Source: Sialis fuliginosa
Lineage: Eukaryota > Arthropoda > Insecta > Megaloptera > Sialidae
Direction: 5' to 3'
Length of the DNA: 64,000 bases
Assembly: GCA_961205875.1 (NCBI GenBank)
Contig: OY540813.1
Coordinates: 33,017,001 to 33,081,000 of the forward strand
Numbering within the stretch: position 1 is the first letter of the stretch; every line of letters begins with the position of its first letter. Under the pieces are notes generated by a model. That model was not told the DNA's origin and searched no databases. It was given only the letters and a program-made list of their open reading frames with translations. The translations under genes and the position numbers were made by a program. This document shows positions 35,336 to 46,006 of this stretch, one piece after another.

Positions 35336-35760
35336 TTGTTCACCCCTTCAATAGCTTTTTAGGCACGTATGAAAAATAAATGTCCCTTAGGTTCAATTGT
35401 ACTGCAAATGTACCATGTTATCAAAATTAGTGAGATAATACTCGCAACATTCACGTTTTAGATGATAATAGTAACAAAATTTCGAATATTTCCAAAACCC
35501 CTAATCCGATTAACACCAAAATCAACAGGTCTAGAATTCTCATAGTAACAAACATCTTCCCCAAAAATTATTTAAATCGGTGCATTTTTACAGTAGTTAA
35601 CTTGAACGATAGAAAATTTTACATCCATACACAGACACACAAAACAACTTTTCTTTACGTTCTGAAGTTAGTACAATCAAAATCTGTCATTATCTCGGAC
35701 ACCATTTTTCGACGGTATTACAATACTTCCATTTCCTTCGGAACATGGAAGTAAAAAACA
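35336..35760 (+). repeat. Dispersed repeat ending GGAACATGGAAGTAAAA
   Basis: A related copy at 41900-42115 shares AATTATTTAAATCGGTGCAT-like sequence, ATCCATACACAGACACA-type sequence, GAAGTTAGTACAA and the end AACATGGAAGTAAAA. The constant 3' end suggests a non-LTR retroposon or SINE tail, but the class is unproven. Confidence 0.5.
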
Positions 35761-36270
35761 CCCGTTATAATTACACACAAAAGCACTGGTAACATAACTA
35801 CCTACTTATACATATTATATACAATATCATACATACCTACCTACTAAGGAAACAAATATTAGAGAGTATGTAAAGTGTTTGTAACATAATACTGTGAACA
35901 TAGCGATAAACGTATTATTTAGGCTTCCTTGTTCGTTGTTAAATGTTAATTCTTGGCTTCTGGGTGTACTCATAAATCTATCTTAATAAAGTGAATACCA
36001 CATAAGTACTAATGCTAAACGCATATAACAGAATGTCCACGACAACTAAATTGTGGAATTACCAACACGAGATAACCGCATTTAGTTTACATTGTCACAA
36101 CTATTTCTTATTCACTTCGCCATAGTTCTCCTATCTTTTACGTATATGAATTTAATTTAACTAGTTGCTCTAATTTGAAATGAGTATGCATGACAAATTG
36201 TATTATAATAGAATATGATGTGACAAAAATTGTTTTTGGTATCTATGTTAATTAATTAGTTAATGTTTTA
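35761..36270. other. Spacer
   Basis: No gene or repeat boundary was recognised. Confidence 0.35.
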
Positions 36271-36790
36271 TACCGGGTGTTCAAAATAAGACGTTACGAA
36301 TTGTTATTACAAAAATTTTATAGTTTTGCTATGTTCGTCTTCTGTATATCACAGCCCTCACATTATAAACCTATTAAGATCAAATTTGGTATACGGATGC
36401 AAATTGATGACCCAAAAACAGAAATGATAACATTTATTTCAAATATTTTTTTAGACCCCATAGATACTATACTCAATAATTTTTTTTTACTTAGCTTAAA
36501 GCTAGGTAAAAAAATATTTTTTTTAATACCAAGGCATGTGGCGCGTTAAAATGTATAACCAAAGAAGCGAAATTTGACCCTTTTTCTAATTTTTTTCTAA
36601 ATCAAAAATGGTGCCTGCAGGGGGCTTTAAAGTAAATAAAAAAAAAATTGTATATCAAGACGTGCAGATCTCAATCAGTAGAATTTGACCCTATTTTTTT
36701 ATTATTTTTTTTTCTAAGTCAAAAATGGCGCCTATAGGGGGCTAAAAGCAGTATTTTATTTTGTCCACCCCCTCTAGCTTGAGTTATGTA
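36271..36790 (+). repeat. GGCATGTGG-family repeat copy
   Basis: The family seen at 9190-10818: AAAGCTAGGTAAAAAAATAT, ACCAAGGCATGTGGCGCGTT, AAAAATGGTGCCTGCAGGGG and CAAAAATGGCGCCTATAGGG occur in the same order. Opens with ACCGGGTGTTCAAAATAAG, a MITE-type end. Confidence 0.6.
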
Positions 36791-36829
36791 ATTTATATTA
36801 CACATTGCACATTTTTTACAAAAAATGAT

Positions 36830-37505
36830 TTTTTGTATCTTTTACCGCTTATCTCGAAAACTACTTAACCGATTTTAATGTGGTTTTCACCAATAGATAA
36901 CTAATTTTTTGGAGCAGGTTTTTGGTTATTATTTTTCTATGAAACAATTGAATTAGTTTCGAATAAAAAAAACTCAACAATAAGATTTTAGTGTTACCAT
37001 TTGTCGAAGAATTGAAAAAAAAATCTTTTTTCTGGCGACAATCGATTATATAAGACTTTGGGAACACAAAAATACTGATTTTACAACAACTCTTATTGTT
37101 ACTCAAAGATAAATATGGTTCCATTATTAACAATTTAATAAAACAAACACAGTGATAATATCAGGTCCTAATTTTCAGTGAATGTTCTGTACTACAGAAT
37201 GCTTATTTTCCAGAGGTATCAACTAAAAAAACGTTAAATTTTATTAGTTATTACAGTTTTAAAAAAAAGGTGTATTTTCAGCCATTTTAATCAGCGTAGT
37301 GGATAAACAAATGATTTTTTAAATTTTTTTCAAAATGGAGATTGTAGGGAATTTTGTAGCGAGTTACTTTTATTTAAAACTTTTTTTGTATAGTTATTTA
37401 GACCGCTATTTAAAAAAAATCAGAAAATCTGAAGAATTTTGCAATTGAACCATGGTTAACTCCCGTCGCGGACAATCAAAATCGGAGCAAACTTAGGGTA
37501 TTATT
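36830..37505 (+). repeat. Dispersed 0.7 kb repeat, copy 1
   Basis: A direct copy lies at 44687-45385, similar along its length. Shared blocks include GATTTTAATGTGGTTTTCAC, CAGGTCCTAATTTTC, CAGAGGTATCAACT, TTTTCAGCCATTTTAATCAG and GGGTATTATT at the end. No coding. The class is unknown. Confidence 0.7.
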
Positions 37506-38250
37506 ATTTCCCAAGTATTAAAAGTGTACGCAAAAATAACAGGGAATCCTTGAAAAACTGTAAACATTAAAAAATTCTATTGTTAAAATTTTTTAATGGA
37601 AAAAATATTTTTGTATCATAAAGTATGTAATATTCAGTACGTTACAACTTTTTATGGCAGGTATATCCTACACCTAAGAAGATATCGATATATCGAAGAA
37701 ATACGCACTATCAGCTCACTCTTTAATGATATACCTTTTTCGGAGCCACACTATAGATTTTAATATAAGTTTAGATGTGTGTTATTACTTATAATATCAT
37801 TTAAAATTTACAAATTTTGAACTAATGACTCACCCTGTACATATGTAGATGTGTTCACACATGTTTACACATACTTAATAGTACTAACAAATTAATCTTT
37901 ATATTTGTGCAGTATACATAATGTAAATACACCATTGAACTGTCCCCTCCGAAAGGTATCTTTTCCCTCATTTAACCGAATCTGTATCTCTTATAGTTTC
38001 CGAGATCCCTATACTGTCCCCTGGTATTATATTATTTATTAATTTATGAATTTATCGTTTAATAAATTTTTCAGATTTAAAGAGATGAAACGCTAATTAA
38101 AGGGGTGAATTGAATATTCTTGGGGTAATTTTCAGAAACCACAACTACTTAACTTTCAAATGCGACTGACTACACAAAATTGTTTCAAAATTGGCTTGAA
38201 GTGAAGTTTCGCGCAAAAATGTGTGATTAGACCCACTGTGCATCGTCAAG
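37506..38250. other. Spacer
   Basis: An isolated MITE-type end, GACTCACCCTGTACATA, lies near 37830. Nothing else was recognised. Confidence 0.35.
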
Positions 38251-38251
38251 C

Positions 38252-39043
38252 TACGGTCACACACAGCTACTTTTACTGCGAGACAAATTAAAAAACTGCG
38301 CTACTTAAGTTGCACGACGTGTGAACCCAACTGCAACCTACAAAGTAGCACCCGCAGTACAGCTGCATGCAACATTCTTAATGCTGCGTGCAGTTTAAAA
38401 GTAGCCTAGTGTGAATGACATCTTTACAGAGTAGAGGTCGCAGTAAAAACAATTCATTTGGGTGAAACTTTTGCAGCGGTTGCACCTTCGTTTTTTTAAA
38501 GGCGATATTTTTTCCAAAAGTTAGTCGAAATCAGTTGCTGACATTCGCAAAAAGTCTTTGTAGAATGTTTCATCTCCTAGACGTAACTCTTTGTCAACAA
38601 CTCCAGAGTATTCTCGATTTCTAATCCATTTTCTAACACAAATTCTTTTTTTTTTAAAGATCGTTGTCTCCTTTTTTTCTTGACAGCAATACAATTGCTA
38701 GAGAAGCTGCAACTTCTACCTCTAAATCAGTATCCATCATTGAGTAGACACGGAAATCGACGCACAAATCAAAGTTTTGTTATTATACTACACGACCACA
38801 ATTTACTACGTCGCGTCTCACCAAAAGTTGCAGCGCGTAATGCAAGGAATCGGCTGCAGTAAAAGCAGCACAATAGGTGTGAACAGCCCTGCAACTTTTC
38901 TGTAGTCCTGCAACTTTTTTAAACAGCCGCAGTACAGAAACTGCGCGCTACACGCTACTTTCGGTCCGTGTGTGAACCCGACATGCAACTTTTGCAGCCG
39001 CAGTAAAAAAACTGCGCAACAAAGGTGGCTGTGTGTGACCGTA
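38252..39043 (-). mobile_element. PIF/Harbinger deletion derivative
   Basis: Inverted ends TACGGTCACACACAGC and GCTGTGTGTGACCGTA enclose 792 bp. Subterminal stretches are rich in CTGCGG and GCAACTTTT words. The reverse strand at about 38740-38485 encodes a typical Harbinger transposase start: MMDTDLEVEVAA, then in another frame RKWIRNREYSGVVDKELRLG and FYKDFLRMSATDFD. The rest of the transposase is absent and the frame is broken, so it is non-autonomous. The usual 3-bp target duplication could not be confirmed. Confidence 0.75.
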
Positions 39044-39670
39044 CCTTCAAAAAGGTAACATAATGCGGTGCTACTCGGAATTTATCAACAGCATCTACAT
39101 CAGTCCGCGAAATACAATATTTCAACATAATTATGTGTATGTATCTACATATACAAATAATCAAATCGCAACTATGTATAAACGTTATGTTTTGTAATAT
39201 GCATGTGTAATTGCAATATTTAAATGTTTAAGATTTATATCTAAAAATGAATAGTTTATATTGAAATACATTTATGTACAACATGCATATTATTTGCATT
39301 AGTTTTTAATATATAGAAGGTAGGTAGTATTATTTTTTATAATTTTCTATTAAGATCTATTAAAAGATATATGGTTGAAACTTAAACACGATATATTTCG
39401 TTTATCGGTTATACTTTACTAATTTGACATTAATGTTACATATTTGATCTATGATTCTCAACAAGTCATTACTTTTTCAACCATAAATAAAATATAATCT
39501 GTAAATCTTATAAGTAAAGTATTATATTATATTATATTATATAATAATAATAATATAATAACAGATATAAATCTAATAACATAAAAAACATGTATTATAT
39601 ACTACATTATATGTACTGTACCTACATATATGGTTTCCAAATTACACCTTCTGATTTAATCCTTAATATA
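39044..39670. other. AT-rich spacer
   Basis: A TATAT/ATAAT microsatellite tract lies at 39520-39565; no gene. Confidence 0.4.
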
Positions 39671-39672
39671 TA

Positions 39673-40384
39673 CAGAGTGGGGCATTTAAAGTGTTACAAA
39701 TTATTATCTCAGAATCATCGCATATTTGAAAAAAATGTTTTAATCAAAAAATGTTTGGTTGTGAGGGTGTAATCGAATAGTAATATTTATTTGTTATTTT
39801 AACATGGCCTTCTAGGATATTTGAAGGTTGTTATCATTTTTTTTAAATAGGAACCTATATTTTTTATTTAGTAATCTTATTTTACGTAAAGAAACACGAA
39901 TCTTTCATTAAAAACTTTTTTTGAACGACCTAAACTTTATAAGATTTCTAACAAAATAATTTCGAGTTTTGAACATTCAAGATTTTTTTACTCAGAAAAA
40001 CTTTAGAGAAAAAGTACAAAATACAAAAAATGTTTATTTTAGTCTACTGAAACTTATAGAATTATTCTAGAATTTTTATTAACATTTTGTATTTTTTTTG
40101 TTTTTGCTAAAATAAAATAATTAGAAAAAGTTTTTTAATTTTTTAAAATAATTCTCCGAGCTTCATTAGACCAAAATAAAATTATTTTGTATCTTGTACT
40201 TTTTTTCTAAAGTATATTGTTTCTGAGTAAAAAATTCTTGAAAATCTCTATAATTATTTTGTTAGATACCTTGAGAAACTTGAAAGATTCGTGTTTTTTT
40301 ACGAAGAATATGATTACTAAATAAAAACTATAGGTTCCTATTTAAAAAAAAATGATGATGTAACGGTTTAAATGCCCCACCCTG
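39673..40384. mobile_element. TA-flanked foldback MITE, 712 bp
   Basis: Ends CAGAGTGGGGCATTTAAA and TTTAAATGCCCCACCCTG are flanked by TA (39671-39672, 40385-40386). Arms of about 330 bp pair through blocks such as AAATAGGAACCTATA and TTTACGTAAAGAAACACGAA-like sequence. No coding. Confidence 0.85.
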
Positions 40385-40677
40385 TATATAACTTTTATAT
40401 TTAAGTAACAATGACTGCTTTTCTGTTATAAAGAAATTTTAAAATGTTTGGGTTCTGTTTACGTGGACTTATGACCTGCAAAACATTAATCCTTATCGAA
40501 ATAAATGATTCATCGTCATAAGTAATTAATGTAGATATAATTATAGCATCCAATTTGGTCGTATAGTTTAAGAAACAACTTTTCGGACTGCCTCGGCTCG
40601 GCTTTTGTCTTTTGATCGTCAATTGTTTATTTTGTTTTCAATAATTAATTATTAAATTTAAATAGAACAAAAATTAT

Positions 40678-40822
40678 TTTATACTTTTTTTCCGATTCGT
40701 TTTTATTAGGTAATTTAAGTGTTGATTAGTTATTATTACAATAATAACTTATCGTGTTTGTACTTTAGTCAACTATATTCAAAAATCCTAAACAACAATT
40801 CCGTAGTCCACGCGAGCAATGC
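40678..40822 (+). mobile_element. Helitron-like end, second copy (truncated)
   Basis: Matches 1708-1850 in the same orientation, including CAAAAATCCTAAACAA and CCGTAGTCCACGCGAGC. It lacks the final hairpin half and CTAG, so the terminus is lost. Confidence 0.45.
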
Positions 40823-40858
40823 TTAGTTTAATTAAAAAACACACAAAACACTTTAAAT

Positions 40859-41445
40859 GTTATAATTTTATTATTTTACTTTGAAGTACAAATATTGCGG
40901 TTAGTAATGACCTTCAGGAAATAATCTAGAGGTGTGAGGTCGCAAGATCTAGGCGGCCAATTTACGTCAGCTGTTCGAGAAATTATTCGAACACCAAATC
41001 TCTCCCTTAAAAGATTCATTGTTCAACCACTGTATAGCAAGTCTCGTCGAAACTACATATTCTGGACATTTATGCTTACCTTTCAGTTCATTCCACAAAT
41101 AATATGTTATCTATCATAAGGGACAGATTTGGCGACCGAATAATTTCTCGAAGAGAGCTTATGTAAATTAGCCGCCTAAGCGTGCGAACTAACCTCTAGA
41201 TTATTTCCTTTTTCTTTGAAGGCAAAAGTTTACGCTAACAATCCTCAAACAACTTTAACATCTTCGAGTTAACATTACCGAAGCAATTAGAGAAATTGGA
41301 CAGAATGTCGACGAAAATATTATTGAAAATTTAGGGAAAAGAATGTTATCATGCCAAAGAAGCAGAGGGCGTCACTTGCCGGATATCATTTTCCATTATT
41401 AACCGCAGCATTTGTACTTCAAAATAAAATAATAAAATTATAACA
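40859..41445 (+). mobile_element. Tc1/mariner-type deletion derivative with nested MITE
   Basis: Ends TGTTATAATTTTATTATTTT and complement (with GAAGTACAAAT inside) enclose 587 bp. At 41215-41402 the forward strand encodes the C-terminal end of a Tc3-like transposase: VYANNPQTT, then in the next frame HLRVNITEAIREIGQNVDEN and GRHLPDIIFHY before a stop. At 40917-41208 lies an inner inverted repeat, GGAAATAATCTAGAGG and complement, probably a second insertion. The catalytic core is missing. Confidence 0.65.
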
Positions 41446-41529
41446 TTTATCACTATCGTGCCGGTCCCGGTCCGGTCTCGCTTCAGTCAAATATTCAGTA
41501 TAGTAAACACTGTATTGAATTGTGACTGG

Positions 41530-41640
41530 AGTAGTGATGTAATGAATGTGTGATTTTAAACATTCGCGAATGCGAGTGCGAATACGAATATTAGCGTCCG
41601 ACATTCGCGAATTCGAATATTGAATTTTTTTATTATAAAT
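41530..41640 (+). repeat. ATTCGCGAAT-rich repeat, possible hAT end
   Basis: ACATTCGCGAATGCGAGTGC and ACATTCGCGAATTCGAATAT repeat within 100 bp. It resembles the subterminal repeats of a hAT family whose other end was not found. Confidence 0.35.
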
Positions 41641-41899
41641 TTTATTTTTCTTATTTTTTCATTTTTAGGGGAGCATTAAGGCCTAAAAGCCCCCTCAGCA
41701 TTTTGTTTTTGTAAATTTTAATTTGTATTAAATTGATAAGTTTTTTTTGGGGGGGGGGGGGAGAGCATGGTTCAGATAATCCCTTCCACCCTAAAAAAAT
41801 ATTTTATTATTTAATTTTCTTTAATTTTATTACTTTTTTTGGAAGTTGGAGCATGATCCATACCCCCCCCCCCTCTAAACGTATTGTATTATTTAATTT
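41641..41899. repeat. Facing poly(G) and poly(C) tracts
   Basis: A run of 13 G (41749-41761) and a run of about 13 C (near 41863-41875) lie about 100 bp apart, each beside GAGCATG-like sequence. They could pair as arms of a degraded hairpin. Confidence 0.5.
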
Positions 41900-42115
41900 G
41901 CTGGAGTACTCACTATGAAAAACATTTCACCCAAAAATAATTAAAATCGGAGCATTTTTATAGTAGCTATCGTGAACGAAAGAAAATTCTATCCTAGACA
42001 CAGACACATACAGCCGCCATGCGGAAATCAACCTTTCTTTACTTTTTGAAGTTAGTACAACCAGAATCTGCTCTTATCTCGTACACGATTTTTCTTTCAG
42101 AACATGGAAGTAAAA
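41900..42115 (+). repeat. Copy of the GGAACATGGAAGTAAAA repeat
   Basis: The 3' half of the repeat at 35336-35760, same orientation, ending AACATGGAAGTAAAA. Confidence 0.5.
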
Positions 42116-43031
42116 ATAAAAATTCATTAACATTTAACGAAACTAGAGCACTTTTAGTAAAACCCTAAAATTTGGGAACAAGTCGCCATATTTTCTAAAC
42201 AATTGAATGTATGAAAAAATTTTTTTTATAAAAGTTTCTTACTTTTTTATGATCTTTCAAATGATGTACTACGTATAAACGAAGAGTACTTCTTTATGAG
42301 TTTCAAAATATCTGTCTTTGTTTGGTACATAGAGAAATGATTTAAATATTATAATAATCAAATGGGAGGAGCCTAATATGTTTGTGATAAACGAATTTGA
42401 ATGAAAACTGGTCGACCACTTCTCCAGTTCTCCATGTGATTTTTCATTCTAAAATAAAATGAATGACTTCTCATTTAAATACTGGCAAATGTACATTAGA
42501 TCTTTAATGTTTTTTTTTACTTCTAATATAATGAAAGTTACAATTAACACTATTATTGTAAGACAAAACACTCTTTTTACTACAAGTTTATACACAAAAA
42601 TGCTAATGAATGTTTAAGTACGGTGTTTTGCATAATTAAATAGGTTGTAAATATATCGCTTTAAAAATAAAACGCTCGGATTTAGTGAACCTAATTTGTA
42701 TTTATTTTTATGGACTGGTTCACTGATTTGTAATATATTCTGAATACTTAACTACAATCGTAAAAATTCTGTCTATTTTTCTAACATTATGTTTTATAAA
42801 ATACTATAATATGAGAGTAGGCATCACAAAAAGACATTACTTTTTTTCCTAGTTAAAACTATTTCGGTTATTATTAGACTTCTGTTTAAAAATTGTATGT
42901 TTGTACAAGACTTATAGCGTAATCATTTCATTATGGTTTCAGCACTTTTTAATGATAAGAATTATAATAAAAACTTATTGCAATATTTGCAAATCGAGTT
43001 GAAAATATTTTCTATTAATAATAATAAATAG
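42116..43031. other. AT-rich stretch, nothing recognised
   Basis: No open frame or repeat boundary of note was seen. Confidence 0.4.
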
Positions 43032-43033
43032 TA

Positions 43034-44105
43034 CAGGGTAGCCCAACAAAAACGAACCAGCCGCTATTGGTCAATTAAAATAAGATTTTGAAAAAACGCT
43101 CGAACACGTCGATTTTGCTTTCAAGGGGAACATCTTTTGCAATAAAATTTTTGCAAGAATCTTTTCAACCCTCTGCGCTATGAACACAACCCTTACAATT
43201 TAAGTAGCATGATATGGGAGTTGATACCTCGTTTGAAAGTTTTTTTCATTCTAAACAAGGTGATTTTTTTTTTTTTTCAAATCTGTTTAATTTTAGTTAA
43301 GTTATTTACATTTTTAATTCCATAAATGTATTTATTTTCTGATCAACAAAACAAACATTTTCAACTCAAATTCAAAACAAAGTAGGCTTATTTTTGATAA
43401 ATCAAGGTGACACATGATTTGTTATTTAATTTTTAAAACAAATTGACATTTATTCATTGAATCCTATTTTGAACCATGGTTTACATAACTGCTGAAAAAA
43501 TGGAAATAGTTACTATTTATTTGAATAATAATGATTGTGCTACTCTAACTGCTGCACCAGTAAGAGATTTTTTGAACTTTGCTTTTCCTGAGCAATGGAT
43601 CGGACGTAGGGGTCCTTTAGAATGGCCAGCTAAATCCCCAGTCCACTCGATTTTTTTGGGGGGACATTTGAAAAATCAGGTCTATGCAACCAAACCAAGA
43701 TCTCTTGAAGAGTTGAGACAAAGAATTATCGAGAAATGTCGCCAACTTACTCCTCAAACGTTTCAACAAGTGAGAAATTGTTTTGAGCATAACATAAAGT
43801 TTTGGATGTTAGTAAATTTTTTTGAATTAATTGATAAAAAATAAGCCTACATTGTTTTGAATTTAAGTTGCAAAAGTTTGTTTGTTTTGTTGATCAGAAA
43901 ATAAATGCATTCATGGAATTAAAAATGTAAATAACTTGACTAAAATTAAACAGATTAGAAAAAAAACAAAAAGCACCTTGTTTAGAATGAAAAAACCGTT
44001 CAAATGAAGTATCATTCTATTAAAAATTTTAAGGGTTGTGCTCATAGCGCATCTTATTTTAACTGACCAAAAGCGCGGTCGGTTAGTTTTCGTTGAGCCA
44101 CCATG
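43034..44105 (+). mobile_element. TA-flanked Tc1/mariner-type deletion derivative, 1072 bp
   Basis: Ends CAGGGTAGCCCAACAAAAAC and complement-like GTTTTCGTTGAGCCACCATG are flanked by TA (43032-43033, 44106-44107). Long inner arms share GTTTGTTTTGTTGATCAGAA and GTAGGCTTATTTTTGATAAA-type sequence. A fused transposase remnant lies between them (43476-43844). Confidence 0.8.
43476..43844 (+). pseudogene. Internally deleted mariner-like transposase
   Basis: The 122-residue frame starts MVYITAEKMEIVTIY, the start of a DUF4817-type helix-turn-helix common in insect mariner-like transposases. After about 25 residues it jumps to the C-terminal part: FPEQWIGRRGPLEWPAKSP, HLKNQVYATKPRSLEELRQR and ECRQ-like KCRQLTPQTFQQVRN. 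The usual SPDLTPLDFFLWG stretch is shortened to SPVHSIFLGG, losing the catalytic D. Most of the DDE core is deleted, so the product cannot be a working transposase. A repressor-like role is conceivable but unsupported. Confidence 0.8.
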
Positions 44106-44244
44106 TATTCGCCTCAAGTCCAAAGCAAAGAAACAAAACGTAGGCAGATATGCAAACATACTATCCATGTATCACATACTATTTTCTATTATATATTCTA
44201 CACAAAATTCAAATTGCATGTTGCTAGTCCATAAAAAAAATGTG

Positions 44245-44325
44245 TGTGACTGTGTCGGGATGCACAGTCGAGGGATGGACGTGAATACGTAAGCATTGAG
44301 GTTAAATAAAAATCAGACTAGTATT
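44245..44325 (+). repeat. Copy of the GACTGTGTCGGGATGCAC repeat
   Basis: Matches 24440-24560 in order and orientation. Confidence 0.5.
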
Positions 44326-44686
44326 GTATAATATAGTTATTTCTTATGATTTGTACGAACATAAAAAGAATTAATTAATATTTAAAAGCAAAATTGTGGA
44401 AATACGAAATTTACTTTTTATGTTTTTATTCAATAAATTTAAAAAAATTAAATTAAAAAATTAAAAACGTTAGGGCGTACAAAATATATTCTCAATTCAA
44501 ATATATTCAAATTCTATCGCCGCGTCTGTCTGTCTGTGCACGATTTTCTCAGTAACTACTGAACGGATTTCGCTCAGATTTTCACTAATGTATAGAGTGT
44601 TTCACGTATATTACACACAACACAGTTTTTATAAAAATTGATTGTTTATATAATTGATAAACTCTACCTATATAAAAAGAACCTTA

Positions 44687-45385
44687 TTTTTGTATCTTTT
44701 ACCACTTATTTCGAAAATTACTGAACCGATTTTAATGTGGTTTTCACCAATAGATAAATAATTTTTCGTAGCAAGTATTTGATTATTATTTTTTAATATT
44801 GCTGGTTCTATAAAACAACTGAATTGGTTTAAAATAAAATAAAACTCAACAATGAGATTTTAGTGTTACCATTTGCTAAATAATTGAAAAATTTTAATTT
44901 TCTATGGCGACAATCCATTATATGTCTTTGGGAGCACATACCAACTGTTTTACAAAAATAAAGGTTTTACAAAAACTTTTATTGTTAATCAAAAAGAAGC
45001 ATAATTCCATTATTAGCAATTTAATAAAACAAAAACAATTACAGATATCAGGTCCTAATTTTCCCTGAATGTTCTGTACTATAAAGAAAGTTTATTTTCC
45101 AGAGGTATCAACTTAAAAAACGTTAAATTTTATTAGTAAATACAGCTTAAAAAAAAGTGTGTTTTCAGCCATTTTAATCAGCGTAGCGGATAAACAAATG
45201 ATTTTTTTATTTTTTTCAAAATAGAGGTTGTAGGGAATTTTATAGCGAATAACTTTTATTTGAAACTTTTTTTGTATAATACTTATTTAGACTGCTATTT
45301 AGCAAAAATAAGAAAATCTAAAGAATTTTGCAGTTGAACCATGGTTGTCGCGGACAACCAAAATCGGAGTAAACATAGGGTATTA
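44687..45385 (+). repeat. Dispersed 0.7 kb repeat, copy 2
   Basis: A direct copy of 36830-37505. It is preceded by a CGTCTGTCTGTCTGTGCACG tract and ACTACTGAACGGATTTCGCT, which look like part of the same family's 5' side. Confidence 0.65.
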
Positions 45386-45800
45386 TTCTAAACCATGTAA
45401 CAAAACTGTACCTATTTCCTATTTTAGTTACTTTTTAGCCTAGACAGGCTGGACTACTAAACGTAAGGTATGTTTTTATCATATGTTTTATTATTTGCGA
45501 TTCCCGTCCTTTTTAAAGTCTGTAATTTTGATTTGCTTGCTTGTTTCAATTTTCTCAATTATCAGTACACAGAGACGAGATGCATACATATTTTGAAGAC
45601 ATAGAATAACCTACATTTACAGCACTTCTAATTTTCTTTTCATTTTTCTTGATGGTTCGAATCGTTATTCATTTATTAGAGTTTTTGCAATATATGAGAT
45701 TTTTTCCGTTCACATTAATGCGATCTAAAATTTGTATTTTTACATAAAGAGAAATAAATTTAAAGGATGAAAATAAGTTTTAAAATTAGAAACACATCGG
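45386..45800. other. Spacer
   Basis: No gene or repeat boundary was recognised. Confidence 0.35.
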
Positions 45801-45802
45801 AG

Positions 45803-45874
45803 TTTTGGAACTCACCTCCTCATATGATGTATGTACATCGGTACATACATCATATGAGGAGGTGAGTTCCAAAA
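45803..45874. repeat. Perfect 34-bp-arm palindrome
   Basis: Arms 45803-45836 and 45841-45874 are exact inverse copies around a 4-bp spacer, ATCG. They contain GGAACTCACCTCCTCATATG. The right arm is also the left end of the element 45853-48026. Confidence 0.95.
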
Positions 45875-46006
45875 TTCGTTTTGTTCATCGAGATGCAGTA
45901 GATTTTGAAAGAATTTTTAGTATTCTTTCATATTTTCATATTGTAATGTCAGTTTTGAGCAAAACTGGCTAAATCATATTATAACTGAGCAATTTTTGCT
46001 CAAAAT

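Noticed and set aside
39520-39565. Tract with TATA-like words as a promoter
   Set aside because: It is an AT microsatellite without an initiator or a downstream gene.
44038-44292. Forward open frame of 84 codons
   Set aside because: It runs across the right end of a Tc1/mariner derivative into an unrelated dispersed repeat.
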